Notes under the pieces: generated by a model
What the model was told of the DNA's origin: nothing
The model's input: only the letters and a program-made list of their open reading frames with translations
The model's database searches: none
Shown here: positions 50,586 to 62,730 of the stretch, one piece after another
Numbering within the stretch: the stretch's first letter is position 1
Layout of the letters: each line of letters begins with the position of its first letter
Translations under genes and position numbers: made by a program
From: Flagellimonas sp. CMM7
Lineage (GTDB): Bacteria; Bacteroidota; Bacteroidia; Flavobacteriales; Flavobacteriaceae
NCBI RefSeq assembly: GCF_021390195.1
Contig: NZ_CP090003.1
Location: 124,001-188,000 of the forward strand
Direction of reading: 5' to 3'
Length of the DNA stretch: 64,000 bases

Positions 50586-51192
50586 AGTATTTGTGTTAGT
50601 TACTGGGGCTTTATTGCTCAATGGTTGTAATACATCGGTTACGAGCGAAGCAGCATTCCTACAGTGGCTTGACAATCCGAGTAATGGATTAATCAAGAAG
50701 GCTTCTGCCAATGGATTTTCGCTGTCTCTTAAATATCTGCCATCAGAATATTTGGCATATATCGAAATGAAGAAAGGAAACGATGGAAGAAGCCAGCAAG
50801 ATTTTTTGGATGATTTTAAAGATTCTATGTCCCTCTTGTTTTCTATAGAGCACAATGCCCATGGTATAGACGCAACAAACTATGATGTACAGAATATGGT
50901 GGGCTACAAACAACGCATCAATGATTTGAATTTTGAATTAAAGCGACATCTATTCGTCAAGGGACAGGATGGAGAAAAAATAAGCCCTGTCCTGACAACT
51001 TTTGAAAACAACTACGAGGTAGGTGGTAAAAAAACATTCTATATAGTTTTTACAAATACCAATGTTGATGAGGAAGAAAACAAATCCATAGACATTGTTT
51101 TTGAGGACCCCTTTTTGGATACAGGCATTAGTCACTTCGTATTCAAAAAGAAAAATATTGAAGAAATACCAACACTTGAATTTATAAACTGA
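50566..51192 (+). CDS. Lipoprotein of the surface operon
   Basis: A 208-residue protein with lipoprotein signal MLKGLSKVFVLVTGALLLNG and Cys after it. The body is alpha/beta (YLPSEYLAYIEMKKGNDGRS, KKTFYIVFTNTNVDEEENKS, SIDIVFEDPFLDTGISHFVF). No family recognised. Coupled to the OmpH-like gene and 6 bases before the giant gene, so probably a partner in its export or anchoring. Confidence 0.65.
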   Translation: MLKGLSKVFVLVTGALLLNGCNTSVTSEAAFLQWLDNPSNGLIKKASANGFSLSLKYLPSEYLAYIEMKKGNDGRSQQDFLDDFKDSMSLLFSIEHNAHGIDATNYDVQNMVGYKQRINDLNFELKRHLFVKGQDGEKISPVLTTFENNYEVGGKKTFYIVFTNTNVDEEENKSIDIVFEDPFLDTGISHFVFKKKNIEEIPTLEFIN

Positions 51193-51198
51193 TACGAT

Positions 51199-54100
51199 AT
51201 GATTTCTATCTGTAGAAAACACATAAAGGCCGCTGCATATTTTTTATTGTTTGATATGGTTTTAACCATTGCGGTGCCTTCCACAAATGCCATCTACGCG
51301 TTGACATCCGGGCCGACCACACCAGAGTTCTCAAGTTTTGAGCCTGTAGCAACTACGAATTTGGTGGACCCGCTTACAGGAAATTTCACCTATAACCTTC
51401 CTGTTATACAAATCCCTGGACCTGATGGTGGTGGCTATGCCATGTCCTTGTCCTATCATAGCGGAACCTCACCTGAAGAAGAAGCATCTTGGGTGGGCCA
51501 TGGCTGGACCTTAAACCCAGGGCCATTAATAAAAATGTAAGGGGATTGCCTGATGAGTATGACAATACCCTGATTGATGTATATAACAAGACCAGACCCA
51601 ATTGGACCTTAAGTGGTTCTGAAAAATTAAATCTTGAGGTTTTTAGTGCTTCTAAACAAAAACAAGCTAGTTCTGCTGGTAGAAATTTACAATCAGGGTC
51701 AGGCTTTGGAGCTTTAAACTTGAGCAAATTTGTAAGATTTAACAATTATCAAGGAGTTGCAAAAACTTCTTCCATCGGCCTATCCAATGGTTTTGGAAGT
51801 CTTTCAATGAACCGATCTGTAACAGGCATTACTTTCAGTGCAAATATTAATCCATTATTCATATTTGACAAGAATAGAAAACTTGGAGGAGAGCTGGAAC
51901 AGGTAAATACTCAAAAAGGCCTTTTACGATTTGACAAGAATGCACTAAAATTTGATAAGGCATCTACCCTAAATACTGCTCAAAATACCGTTCTAGGTAC
52001 CTTAAGCCCTTTTAGAACCTTTACAGATCAAGGGGTGACAACATCACTTTCAAAACTTAGGGGTTACAATTTTAATGTAAGTTTTGGTGCCCAGGTCAAT
52101 GCTGCGGTGGCACCAATAGGTATAGAAGGTGGACTTACGGGCACTTTTGCACTTACCGTGACCGAAGAAAAGGAATCTATACCAACATTTGGATATCTAA
52201 ACACACCATCAGGGATAGGAAATTACCGTTCGGATTACTTTACTGAAAAGGCACAATCTTTCGATCGTCGGGATTATTTTATTGGCATTCCTTTTTCCAC
52301 ACCAGACAACTATATGCTGACAGGAGAAGGGTTATCAGGAGGTTTTAGACCCTATAGAAGTAGCATAGGACATTATTTTCCAGAAAAAATTGACGGTGAT
52401 GACAACAAAAGACGCACCTATGGTATAGGTATAGAAGGTATGATTGGCACCAATGTTGGTGTGGGTGTGAACTTGGCTTTTGGAAATACCAAATCCTTAA
52501 TCAAGGATTGGGCCAGAGAGGGAAATACGAACACAAACAGCTTTTCTTTTGACACCGCTGATGACCAGGTTTACCGCTTTTACGGGGATATGGGTGGCAA
52601 AATGGAGTATGGCAACAACGACTTGGCAAAAGCTAACCTGACTGCATCACCAAACTTTCCAGGGATTACAACAGTATTTCCCACACTTTCTTCAGATGCA
52701 ATTTCAGATTTGAACGAAACGGAAGCTAAGAATGCCTCTTATATACAAAAGGAAACATCGGGCTTTAGCATCTACAATGAAGCTGGTTTGAAATACACTT
52801 ATGATGTAGATATGATGGTAAAGAACACGGCAAGTTTATCTATTGATGTTGATGAAAATGATGACATAGAAGAGAACTATCTAGCATTCAAACAGCTTTA
52901 CTTAGATAACAATTTTGATATGGATCAATGTGAGCATAAAGTTGTTGTTGGAGATGTAAAAAAAGAAGGTTATGCCGCAACCTCTTTGTTGTCGAGTATA
53001 ACGACTTCGGATTATGTGGATTTAGGCCCAGGCGGACCTGACGAAGAAGATTTTGGAGGTTGGACAAAATTCGAATATCACAAAAAGTATGGAGATAACA
53101 GTGAGTCAGGCAAATGGTATAGATGGCGAATACCTTACAATGGATTGTTCTATTCAAAAAATTCCATATCCGATGTTAAAGACGACACAGGTTTTGTTAC
53201 TACTGGTGAAAAAGAAATCTATTTCTTGAAAAAAGTAGAGACCAAAACACACGTTGCCTATTTTGTCACCAACAAATCGACTCCAAACCGTTTCGATATT
53301 AATCCTTCTGATGAGCAAGCCAAGTTTTTACAAGGCACTAATGTTGATAGGTATGATGGGCTTGCAGCAACTGATTTGAATGGTTCGGAGGACCCCTCAG
53401 CGAATAGTGCAGCTTCCAAAAACAATATAGATCAATTGGAATATTTGGAAAAAGTGGTGCTCTTTGCCAAGGATAGACCAGAAGTTCCGCTACAGACCAC
53501 TAATTTTAAGTATGACTATTCTTTGGTTGGTAATCTTCCCAATAACAGCAATGGAAATTTTCCTGGCAACACAACTTCAGCAGAGAGTGGCAAATTGACA
53601 CTGAAAAAAGTATGGTCAGAATTTGAAGGGGTCATAGGAGCTCGTATTAGTTCATACAAGTTTGATTATCGATACAAAGAACGAGCGGATTATCCCGATT
53701 ATTTGGTCACAGAACACCCGGAACTGGACAGTTTCTTTGCTTTGAGTGATCTATACTCTGTAAATGCCCAAAACCCTGACTATGGACCACATTTATTGGA
53801 CGCATGGGGAGCTAATCAATTCAATGGCAGGGAACGACATCTGAATCTCATTAAATGGCCCTATCAGGGTGACATTCCTGAAAACTCTTTTGATCCCGCT
53901 GCATGGCAATTAAAACAAGTGACATTACCGTCGGGCGGGCAAATTTTAGTGGAATATGAGAGTAAGGACTATTCCTATGTCCAAGATCGTAATGTCATGG
54001 CTTTGGTGAAACTTTCTCAGGCTGACGATAATTATAATGCTCCAACATATACCTTGGATTTAACGGATATCGGCTATAATTCAGTGGAAGATGCCGACAA

Positions 54101-56996
54101 GATTGAAGACTTACATCAATATTTAAGAACATACTTTTTAGAGGAGTTTGATGAAACATCGATTCCCGTAAATGGAGGTTTAGCTAATATTTTAGGCAAA
54201 GACTTAGGAAACCTAAAGGTTGACAAGCGCATCTATTTCAAGTTGTTGTATGCACTTGAAGGAGCGTTTGCGGATATCGAAAATTGCAGGTCTGAATATA
54301 TAACTGGTTACGCCAAGGTTCTTGATGTAACATATGACTCCAACAACAATACCATCGCAATTCAATTGGATGGCTCTAGTGATGGGGAAAATCTTGTTGG
54401 TGTTGGTTTATTTGATGACCCCGTTCCCGATCAGGGTTATAGACTGACACCTCGTCAAGCATGTTATGATTTCTACACTACCCAGCGATGGGGCAAGTAT
54501 ACGGCCGGTTGCGAAGCTCAACTGGAAAGCAGATATGAAAGGCGCATCAATGAACTGGCGGGCTGTGAGGGTCCTTTGGTCGATAATATTGGAGATGCAG
54601 TGGCTATTGCCGAGTTTACAGTGGCAGGTATTGGAGTGGTTTCAGGGCTTTCGGTCAATTCAAGATATCCCGAAAAATCTGAAGTATGTATGGCATTAAA
54701 CCCTGAATTGTCCTATCTCAAGATTCCAATTAACAAAGCCAAAAGAGGTGACGGTATTCGGGTTAAAAGAGTACTAATGTTCGATAAGGGTATTGAAGAT
54801 GGTGATGCGGGTATTTACGGCCAAGAATACACCTATGAATTGGAAGACGGTCGCAGTAGCGGTATTGCCACCAATGAACCTAACGAAATGCGTGAGGAAA
54901 ATGCATTAGTAGGTTTCTTGCCCAAAGACGATCAATCATGGTTGAACCGATTGGTCTCAGGTAAGGATATGGAACAATCTGAAGGTCCTATTGGAGAATC
55001 CCTATTACCTTCTCCTTCTGTAAAGCATGCAAGGGTTGTTGTTGAAAATATCCATAAAGGAAAAACAGGTTCAGGGCATACCGTATACGAATTCTATACC
55101 TGTAGGGATTACCCTTTTGATAAAGTTTATGATTACTCACAAAATGGCACCAACAATAACCAGTATGATATTGGAACGGCAAAGGCTGTAAGAGGTGTGG
55201 ATTATTCCGTGCTGCAAGATGATAGCTATGATGACAAACTCCGTATACCTACCCCGGTTTTTAGCTATAGTGTAGACAAGGCATGGGCATCACAAGGGTT
55301 TCGATTTGTAATGAATTCCATGGATGGAAAGCCGAAATCTGTTCGCACCTATGGTGGTGATTACGCCACCGGTAATAATAGCTTTATTTCTTCTGGTCAG
55401 GACTTTTACTACTATGAACCTGGTGAAAAAGTTCCTATGATGCAAGGTGATGGCACTTATTATTGGGATACTCCTGGTAAGGAAATGGACATTACAATGG
55501 AGAAGTTCCAATTGGAAAACCAAAACCTGGATTTCAACTTTGAAATTGATGTCAGTGTCGGTTTGGTATTTCCCCCACCCATATTCGTTTCAGGCTGGCT
55601 GCAGTTCAGTTTTAGTGAACAAAAACTAAGTAAATATGCCATATCTAAGGTCATCAAGTATCCCGCTATTCAAAAGAAGGTGGTTTCATATAGCGATAAT
55701 ATTGCATCTGAAACAGAGCATCTTGCTTTTGACAATGCGACAGGGAGGCCTTTGTTGACAAGGACTTTTGATGCTTATCATAATATTCCATTGACTGGTA
55801 GCACAGATGTTCATGACGGGGCAATTTACAGTTTGAATCTCCCCGCGCATTGGAATTATGCCCAAATGGGTAGAAAATCTGAAAATTCCAATTATACGAA
55901 TCAACTATTGGCTAGCTCTGGACAAGTGGTTACCTATGGCTCTGGTGCAAACCCTTTAAATTCATCCAATGGTGAAACCGGAACATGGAATATCAAGACT
56001 GATAGGGTTATCTCTTCTGGTGCCAACACCTTTAATACGTTGGCCGGAGTTACTACATGGATCGATGCCAATATCAATGCTATCTATAATTCGTCAGGTG
56101 CAACAACCCAATTGGAAAATATATGGCGTTTACACCAAAGCTTTGTATACAAGGATGATACCCAAAAATCGTCAAATAGGAATGCAGCCCTAGGGAAAAT
56201 TTATGAAGGGGGCATTTTAGATGATTATGTAACCTTTGACTATACTCCTGGTGCCTCCCAAGATGAACGCTGGGTAAAACTGAGCGAGGTGACCAAATAC
56301 TCTCCCAATGGTAATGCGCTGGAAGAGCAAGATGTGCTGGGAGTATACAGTGCTTCGAAGTTCGGATATAACTTCACTCAACCTGTTATGATAGGGCAAA
56401 ATGCGCGATATGGCGAAATTTACTTCGAGCATTTTGAAGACAAACAAGGGAGTAGCATCTCTAACATTGTCCAAGGAGTGGGACATTCTGGAAATTATTC
56501 CCAAGAAATCACTTCTGGGTCATCAATAATCTCAAATGTTATTGCTCAAGAATTGTTGAGCACAACAGGTGGATGGCTCAAATTTTGGACCAAGTCCCAA
56601 GATGAATTGGATACACCAGTTATCACTGTCTCAGGAACGGATTATAACCCAGAGCTAGTGGCTAAAACTGGTGAATGGACCTTGTACCGGGTTTTTATAG
56701 ATGCAGTATCACTCCCCCAAGGGCAACAGGTGAATATGACATTGGCATTTAATAATGCCAATGCCTATATCGACGATATCAAGTTTAATCCAAAGGAATC
56801 ACAGACCACGTGTTTTGTCTATGATATAAAATCCTTGCGATTGATTACCCTTTTCGATGACCAACATTTTGGCTTGTATTACCAATACAATAATGAAGGT
56901 CAGTTGGTGAGAAAACTCATCGAAACGGAAAGAGGTCTTAAAACAATTACAGAAACCCAATACAATACACCCCGTGAAAATCGCAACAGTCTTTAG
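51199..56996 (+). CDS. Giant Rhs-like exported protein, one frameshift near the 5' end
   Basis: The first 113 residues (51199-51540) have a signal region and the Bacteroidota Rhs/SpvB-like N-terminal pattern NLVDPLTGNFTYNLPVIQIP, YAMSLSYHSGTSPEEEASWV, GHGWTLNPG. The frame then stops. The next frame continues at once with AINKNVRGLPDEYDN and is open to 56996. One extra G in the GGG at about 51519-51521 rejoins them into ~1,932 residues. The body is beta-rich with Rhs-type pieces (SGGQILVEYESKDYSY, KRVLMFDKG, GQEYTYELEDG, HARVVVENI, TVYEFYTCRDYPFDKVYD). The end, YYQYNNEGQLVRKLIETERG, is a single YD-like repeat. No toxin domain is visible. The gene is in an operon with a chaperone, a lipoprotein and a second giant protein. 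Confidence 0.8.
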
Positions 56997-57714
56997 GATA
57001 CCAACTATCATTCTGGCATTAATTCCCTTTTTAGGATGGTCTTATGATACCAATTGCAATACACTGGATTGCAAAGAAAAATTAATGGCCTATTTAAATC
57101 AGATGGAAAACATGAATTCCCCAAAAAAAGGGCAGGTATATCATGTTAAGTACAGTATGGAAACCAAATTCAATTCAAATACTGGGGTCGAATCCAGAAC
57201 AACGGATACCGAAATATTGACCACCGTTGACAAAATTGCTGTGTATGATGACAACATGAGTGTGTTTGGGGATGGGAAAGACATTTTTGTTGTACTCCCA
57301 GAACATGGTAAAATTTATTGGAACAATTCGGATCAAAGGATTTTCAATGATGTTAATACGTATAAAAAGTTTCTGGAGATACAGCGTTCCTTATTGCATA
57401 CCGCCAATGCCATCAATTGTACACATCAGGATAATGGCATGACCCAAATTACAGTAATTCCTGACAAGGATTTTGCCAAACGAACAAAACTTGTAAGTCA
57501 GAAAATCACTTATGACCCAAAAACGGGCAGTATTGTGAAAGTACATAACACTTTTAACGCTCAAAGCAAAATCAAGGATCAGAAGATTACATATAAAAAA
57601 CTTGATTTTAACAGTGCCAAAAAAATCATATCCCCGGTTGCTGCACTTTTCGATCAAAATAAGTTGAAACCGGTCTACAAAGGTTTTCAAATCATAGACA
57701 ACAGAAAAAATTGA
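56974..57714 (+). CDS. Exported LolA-like protein
   Basis: A 246-residue protein starting at a GTG that overlaps the giant gene by 23 bases. Signal peptide (FRIPTIILALIPFLGWS), then CNTLDCKEKLMAYLNQMENM and curved beta-sheet sequence (KGQVYHVKYSMETKFNSNTG, DIFVVLPEHGKIYWNNSDQR). The layout resembles LolA-type lipoprotein carriers or related outer-membrane-biogenesis proteins, but the likeness is weak. Context suggests a role in transport of the giant proteins. Confidence 0.5.
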   Translation: MKIATVFRIPTIILALIPFLGWSYDTNCNTLDCKEKLMAYLNQMENMNSPKKGQVYHVKYSMETKFNSNTGVESRTTDTEILTTVDKIAVYDDNMSVFGDGKDIFVVLPEHGKIYWNNSDQRIFNDVNTYKKFLEIQRSLLHTANAINCTHQDNGMTQITVIPDKDFAKRTKLVSQKITYDPKTGSIVKVHNTFNAQSKIKDQKITYKKLDFNSAKKIISPVAALFDQNKLKPVYKGFQIIDNRKN

Positions 57715-57718
57715 TACC

Positions 57719-60700
57719 ATGCGTATAAAAAACTTATTTATCAAGCTAACTGCGATAGCCTGTTTTATAGCCATTCAAGCAGTGGGGGCACAAGAACTGG
57801 GCGTTCGCTCAGATCAAACCATGATAGCCATCCCTTCTAATGGAAATGCCACCTCTGGAAGTTTGAATTTCACAACACCTTGTTCAGACTTTTTTGTTAA
57901 AAATGGGAAAACATGGGTGAAAATAGATTTGGGGCAACAATATGGTTTTGGAAGTGGCACCGCCGGATTGCTCTTTGATATCAATGTCAATATAGACTTG
58001 ACTTTAGTCACTTCAGGAGGGACTGATCCCACGATAAATTTTGATGTGAACCTAGACAACCAAAATCCAGAAGGACTTGTCTATCTTGATTTAGAACAAT
58101 ATTTGGATGATACAAATACGGCCACTGGGCTATCCTATCTAACGGAATCAATTAGTAGCGTGACAGCAACAATTAATTCTGCTTCGGATGCAATCGGATC
58201 TATTGATTTACAGTCCAATTTACAGATAGGATTATATTATGAACTTGCATATGGGCTTGATGTATCTACCAACGTTGTCACATTGATATCAAATACAGCT
58301 TCTATTGGAAACAAAATTGTCGATTTTGATTGGGAGGCGACTTGCGAAGCTCCTAACTATGAATTTCAATTACTTCGTTTATTCAATAAGGATGAAACTT
58401 TTGTCGCAGATGAACGCAACATAAGGACCAATGTAGACTGGAGTAAAGCGCTTAGTTTCCAAACCTATAGTTCAGACACACAACTTTCCCTTACCATTGG
58501 TGAGGGACAGGGCTTCTATGCGTGGAGGGTGCGGCCTATAGGAACTTTCTATGGTAATGGAATTGAAGATAATGATAACTGGGGGACATGGAATACTTCT
58601 GCTTTTGATACTGCCACCTATGAGTTCAGTGATCCAACGGGTGCGGTTGAAACTCTCTTTTTTGAGGACCCGGATGATAACACCAACTATCAATATAGCA
58701 GGGTATTTACTGAGGGGAACAAAGTAAGCGAGCAAGCCACCTACGCCACAACTTTAAATCAGGTAAAACAAACCCAGCGCTACTTTCCATCAAAGGATTA
58801 TAAAATTGTATCTCAAACTATTTTGGATAATTCAGGGAGACCTACCCTTACAACATTGCCCATACCCATAGAAGGAGAACGTATTGATAGGTATAGGAAC
58901 AATTTTGTTACCACCAATAGTGAATTGTACCGTGCAAAACATTTTGATGAAATATCAAATTATTCGCAACCATCCACTATTGATGCCACAGGAGCTTTTG
59001 GGTATTATTCCAGTTTGAACACGGATAGGCGAATTCCAAATTCTGAGGGATATCCATATACACGTGTAATTTTCAGTAACGACGGTACGGATAGGGTCGT
59101 TGAGCAATCGGGTGTGGGAAAAACCCATATGCTTGGAGATCAAGCATCAGGACAGGGGCGTACAGTACGGACTTTGTATGGCACACCTACAGAAGAAGAA
59201 TTGGTTGCATTATTTGGAGATGAGGCTCCAGACCCTGAGCAAGTGGCCAAGGTCATTACCATTGACCCAAATAACACTAAATCTGTTGCTTACATTACCA
59301 AAGAAGGCAATACCATAGCAACTGGGCTCACTTTTAGCGAAGATGATACGGTATTGGACAAGATAACTACCGGACCCACGGTTTCTGGTATAACTGACAA
59401 AATCACCAACAACACTGCCACAGAAAAAGGATTCAAAGCTTCGAAAAGGATTACCATTTTGGAGGACGCTACAGATTTGAACATCAGTTATACTATTTCT
59501 GAGCCTAAAATTGAAGGACTTTGTAACAACCTAGAAATTGAAGCGGATTATCGTTTGAAAATTGAAATTTTCGATGTTGCCAGTGGTACCATTGTTCAAG
59601 AATTTGAGGAACCGAGTATTGCGAATCTTTCCAATGACCCAAACAATAATGAAGAGGAGATTACCATTGATTTTGGAACAGTAAGTTTGAATACAGGGTC
59701 GTATTACATTCAAAAAACACTGGAGCCAGTTGATGACTTCACGGCAAAATTGGTAAGCAATACCGAAAATACAAGAAAGTTGATAGAACCTTATTTTGCC
59801 TGGCTGGTCAATGCGTTGGACGAAATAGACTGTGAAGAGGAAATGCAATACCTCTATAACGATATTTTCTTTTATGGACAAATTTTACACAATCAAAATC
59901 TAATAGGTAGTCTAGATAGCAATAACACTTTAAATTTTGATTGTGCTGACTGTTCTACAATTGGTTACCAATTTAGAAGGAAGGATGCGGCCGATCCAGA
60001 AGCTACAGATGAATTTTTAGATTTCTATGAACAAAATCCAGGGCTGTACAGTGTTCAAATTATCTATTTTGATGGTAATGATCTGGTATCTATCGATTAT
60101 TCGCAAACATCGAGTTTAGGAGATATCAAACCTATTGAAGTACGATTTACCACACCCTGTTGTGATTTTAACATTCCTATCGTTTTTACGCCTCCTTTCA
60201 AAAAACCGTCTCCTGAAGCCTTAACAGCTTACTTGGGAGATAATGTAGCAGTAAGTCAGCTGAATGGTTCTATTAATTATTTTGACACATCGGCCAATAG
60301 TATCAATCCGAACGATGACTTTTTGACCAATACCACGCAAAATTTCACATATCAAGATGATGGAAACGGGAATATTACCATAGTAAATAGGGATGCTTAT
60401 CCAATGGATTTTGAAGGATATGCTATTTCGATGTTATATGAATGTAAGAGTCTGACAAATACTGGCTATACAAGGGAAATGGCTTCTGAAGAAATATATA
60501 ATGCCATGCGTGGCTGGCATCGACCTGGATTATTGAACCAAATGGTTTACCACATGGCTACCGACAATTACGGTGCTAGTGGTTGTGCCAACAGGGCGGA
60601 TGGATCAGACCCGAACGATCCTGCCTCTTTTATAGGGGGTACACCCAACCCGAATATTGGCAAATACAATATTTGTGATATTCCAGAAGCTCCTGTCAGA

Positions 60701-62719
60701 CTTGACGGAGCTCAATATTCCATCAATGAGTTGGCAGAATGTTGGGAACCTTTGGTCATTGAATTGGTCAACCAAATCTGCGTAAATCCATATACAGCAG
60801 ATATAGATCAAAGTAGCAATGTCGCCCAAAATGTGGATATCCAAGATGGTAATGCTGTAGATGACGCTGTGGATAATATTAGAAGTTGGATTATCCGATG
60901 GATTTCCCGTGGAAAAATCAAGCGCAAACTACGAAAGAAGAATGCAAGTACTACCGATGATATCGCAGATGAGGTTGAAAAACTGGACAATAATCTTGTC
61001 AAAACCTTTTTGGACTGCACGGGATATGTATTTGCCGATATTCTAGACCCGGACACGCCGTCAAATAACTTTACGGAGTTTGAAAATGATTTTGATACAG
61101 ACATCGATGATGGGGAATATGACCAAGAGCGCCTGCTAAACAGTGGAGAGGGAGCCAATTGGCAGTATTTCACACTCAATCCAGCAACTCAAAGCAACAA
61201 TTATGAAGATCCCAATGCAGACCCCAACAATGAGACCACGGGTATTTTAAGGGACCTCTTCCCAAATATCCAAGATCCAGTATATGCATTTAAGTACTAC
61301 GCTTATAAGGATGGTACCTTTTCTGGTCTTGAGGTTGAGACCTGTTATAGAGATCCGAATATTTGTATAGATGAGAACGGAAACCCAGTACCTTGCTGCG
61401 GAGGAACCTTGCAAGATCCTGTCCCCTGTAATTTCTGCGGTATTGGCTATATAACTTGTCCCTATGACAAAAACAGTTGGAGTTGTAATCAACGATTTAC
61501 CTTCTACGAAATGATAAAAAATTATGACGAGGTCGTTGATTCCGATGCTGGTGTTGTCATCAATTGTGATAATTACTATGAAGCAACGGAATATGTTGTC
61601 AATCCTGATTTTGACAGGCTTTTGGATGAGGACGGGGGAAATACTGGTGATTTTGTACTACAATACTTAAATCCGGAGATTCCGTTGGATGCTTTTGTAG
61701 ACTTACCGTACCTGTCTCGAAGTTTAATTGACACCTATGTTTCCAATAGGACCTTTGAACAATTGCAATCTGCAGGAGGAACTGTGGAGCTAAGGGATAT
61801 TAATGGAGATACTCAGACCACAGGTATTAGCATCATTGAAAATGATGCCTATGCCATGATGGAGGAATGCAGCTCCAATTGTGACCAGCGTAGGGATGAA
61901 TTTCGAGAAGAACTCATACGTGCCTTTACCGACCGTTGTTATGAGATTGGAGAATGTAAGATTGACCCTAACGACAACATTATTCCTTATGAAGACATTG
62001 AATTAATGGTAGACCAAATTGTCGAGCAGTGTAAATCACAATGCACCATAAGTTCATTCACCTGTTCCGACGAACCTTGTCGCCTACCCACAAGGTCACC
62101 ATTAGAATTTGGTGGGAGTCCTGAGGCCAGTAATGATTTCAATACATCCTACATTGATTTTGGGGTAAGCGGCCCGATTGTTTCCGGACTTTCAAATCGC
62201 GAAAATCAGACTCTTAGAATTATTGACACGAATAACGCTACTGTTGTGGATACTGGTGAAACTGTAACGGCTCAAAACATTTCAGCAACAGGATCCTTGG
62301 AAAAATACGAGTACGGCTCTGACCCCTCCATATGGGATGTACGACGTTCGCTGACCTATTCTGAATTTACACGTTGGACCCAGGCCATGGAATGGGATAT
62401 TGTCCTGGACATACCTAGTAAATGTGATGAATTTGGGAATTACAATGCTTCATTGACATACGATTCCAATGGTCTTCCCATTGAACCTGTGTACCTGTTC
62501 AATGAAGAAACGGGACTATATGATATACAACAAAGCTTTTCCATTGCACCCAGTCCATATGTGACCAAGGACAATCCTACCGGACCGGGCGACACTTTTG
62601 TAGAACGTGATCAATATATAAAAAGCAATACCACTCCTACGTCAACAAATGACCCTTCATTCAATGATCCTGTGAACTCGCCAGCGGTGGGCATAAAAGT
62701 GGAAGTAGACAACAACTAA
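57719..62719 (+). CDS. Second giant exported protein, Rhs-related (DUF6443-like region)
   Basis: A 1,666-residue protein with signal peptide (MRIKNLFIKLTAIACFIAIQ, AVGAQ). Around residues 200-290 is a fibronectin-like region (DFDWEATCEAPNYEFQLLRL). Around 335-540 is a region like DUF6443 proteins that accompany Rhs repeats: YPYTRVIFSNDGTDRVVEQS, GVGKTHMLG, VITIDPNNTKSVAYITKEGN. The remainder is acidic, with many Cys in CC and CxxC pairs after ~residue 1200 (VPCCGGTLQDPVPCNFCGIG, SSNCDQRRDEF), pointing to disulfides or metal binding. No complete YD repeat array or toxin domain is visible. It starts 4 bases after the LolA-like gene. Confidence 0.72.
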   Translation: MRIKNLFIKLTAIACFIAIQAVGAQELGVRSDQTMIAIPSNGNATSGSLNFTTPCSDFFVKNGKTWVKIDLGQQYGFGSGTAGLLFDINVNIDLTLVTSGGTDPTINFDVNLDNQNPEGLVYLDLEQYLDDTNTATGLSYLTESISSVTATINSASDAIGSIDLQSNLQIGLYYELAYGLDVSTNVVTLISNTASIGNKIVDFDWEATCEAPNYEFQLLRLFNKDETFVADERNIRTNVDWSKALSFQTYSSDTQLSLTIGEGQGFYAWRVRPIGTFYGNGIEDNDNWGTWNTSAFDTATYEFSDPTGAVETLFFEDPDDNTNYQYSRVFTEGNKVSEQATYATTLNQVKQTQRYFPSKDYKIVSQTILDNSGRPTLTTLPIPIEGERIDRYRNNFVTTNSELYRAKHFDEISNYSQPSTIDATGAFGYYSSLNTDRRIPNSEGYPYTRVIFSNDGTDRVVEQSGVGKTHMLGDQASGQGRTVRTLYGTPTEEELVALFGDEAPDPEQVAKVITIDPNNTKSVAYITKEGNTIATGLTFSEDDTVLDKITTGPTVSGITDKITNNTATEKGFKASKRITILEDATDLNISYTISEPKIEGLCNNLEIEADYRLKIEIFDVASGTIVQEFEEPSIANLSNDPNNNEEEITIDFGTVSLNTGSYYIQKTLEPVDDFTAKLVSNTENTRKLIEPYFAWLVNALDEIDCEEEMQYLYNDIFFYGQILHNQNLIGSLDSNNTLNFDCADCSTIGYQFRRKDAADPEATDEFLDFYEQNPGLYSVQIIYFDGNDLVSIDYSQTSSLGDIKPIEVRFTTPCCDFNIPIVFTPPFKKPSPEALTAYLGDNVAVSQLNGSINYFDTSANSINPNDDFLTNTTQNFTYQDDGNGNITIVNRDAYPMDFEGYAISMLYECKSLTNTGYTREMASEEIYNAMRGWHRPGLLNQMVYHMATDNYGASGCANRADGSDPNDPASFIGGTPNPNIGKYNICDIPEAPVRLDGAQYSINELAECWEPLVIELVNQICVNPYTADIDQSSNVAQNVDIQDGNAVDDAVDNIRSWIIRWISRGKIKRKLRKKNASTTDDIADEVEKLDNNLVKTFLDCTGYVFADILDPDTPSNNFTEFENDFDTDIDDGEYDQERLLNSGEGANWQYFTLNPATQSNNYEDPNADPNNETTGILRDLFPNIQDPVYAFKYYAYKDGTFSGLEVETCYRDPNICIDENGNPVPCCGGTLQDPVPCNFCGIGYITCPYDKNSWSCNQRFTFYEMIKNYDEVVDSDAGVVINCDNYYEATEYVVNPDFDRLLDEDGGNTGDFVLQYLNPEIPLDAFVDLPYLSRSLIDTYVSNRTFEQLQSAGGTVELRDINGDTQTTGISIIENDAYAMMEECSSNCDQRRDEFREELIRAFTDRCYEIGECKIDPNDNIIPYEDIELMVDQIVEQCKSQCTISSFTCSDEPCRLPTRSPLEFGGSPEASNDFNTSYIDFGVSGPIVSGLSNRENQTLRIIDTNNATVVDTGETVTAQNISATGSLEKYEYGSDPSIWDVRRSLTYSEFTRWTQAMEWDIVLDIPSKCDEFGNYNASLTYDSNGLPIEPVYLFNEETGLYDIQQSFSIAPSPYVTKDNPTGPGDTFVERDQYIKSNTTPTSTNDPSFNDPVNSPAVGIKVEVDNN

Positions 62720-62730
62720 ACAATATAGCC

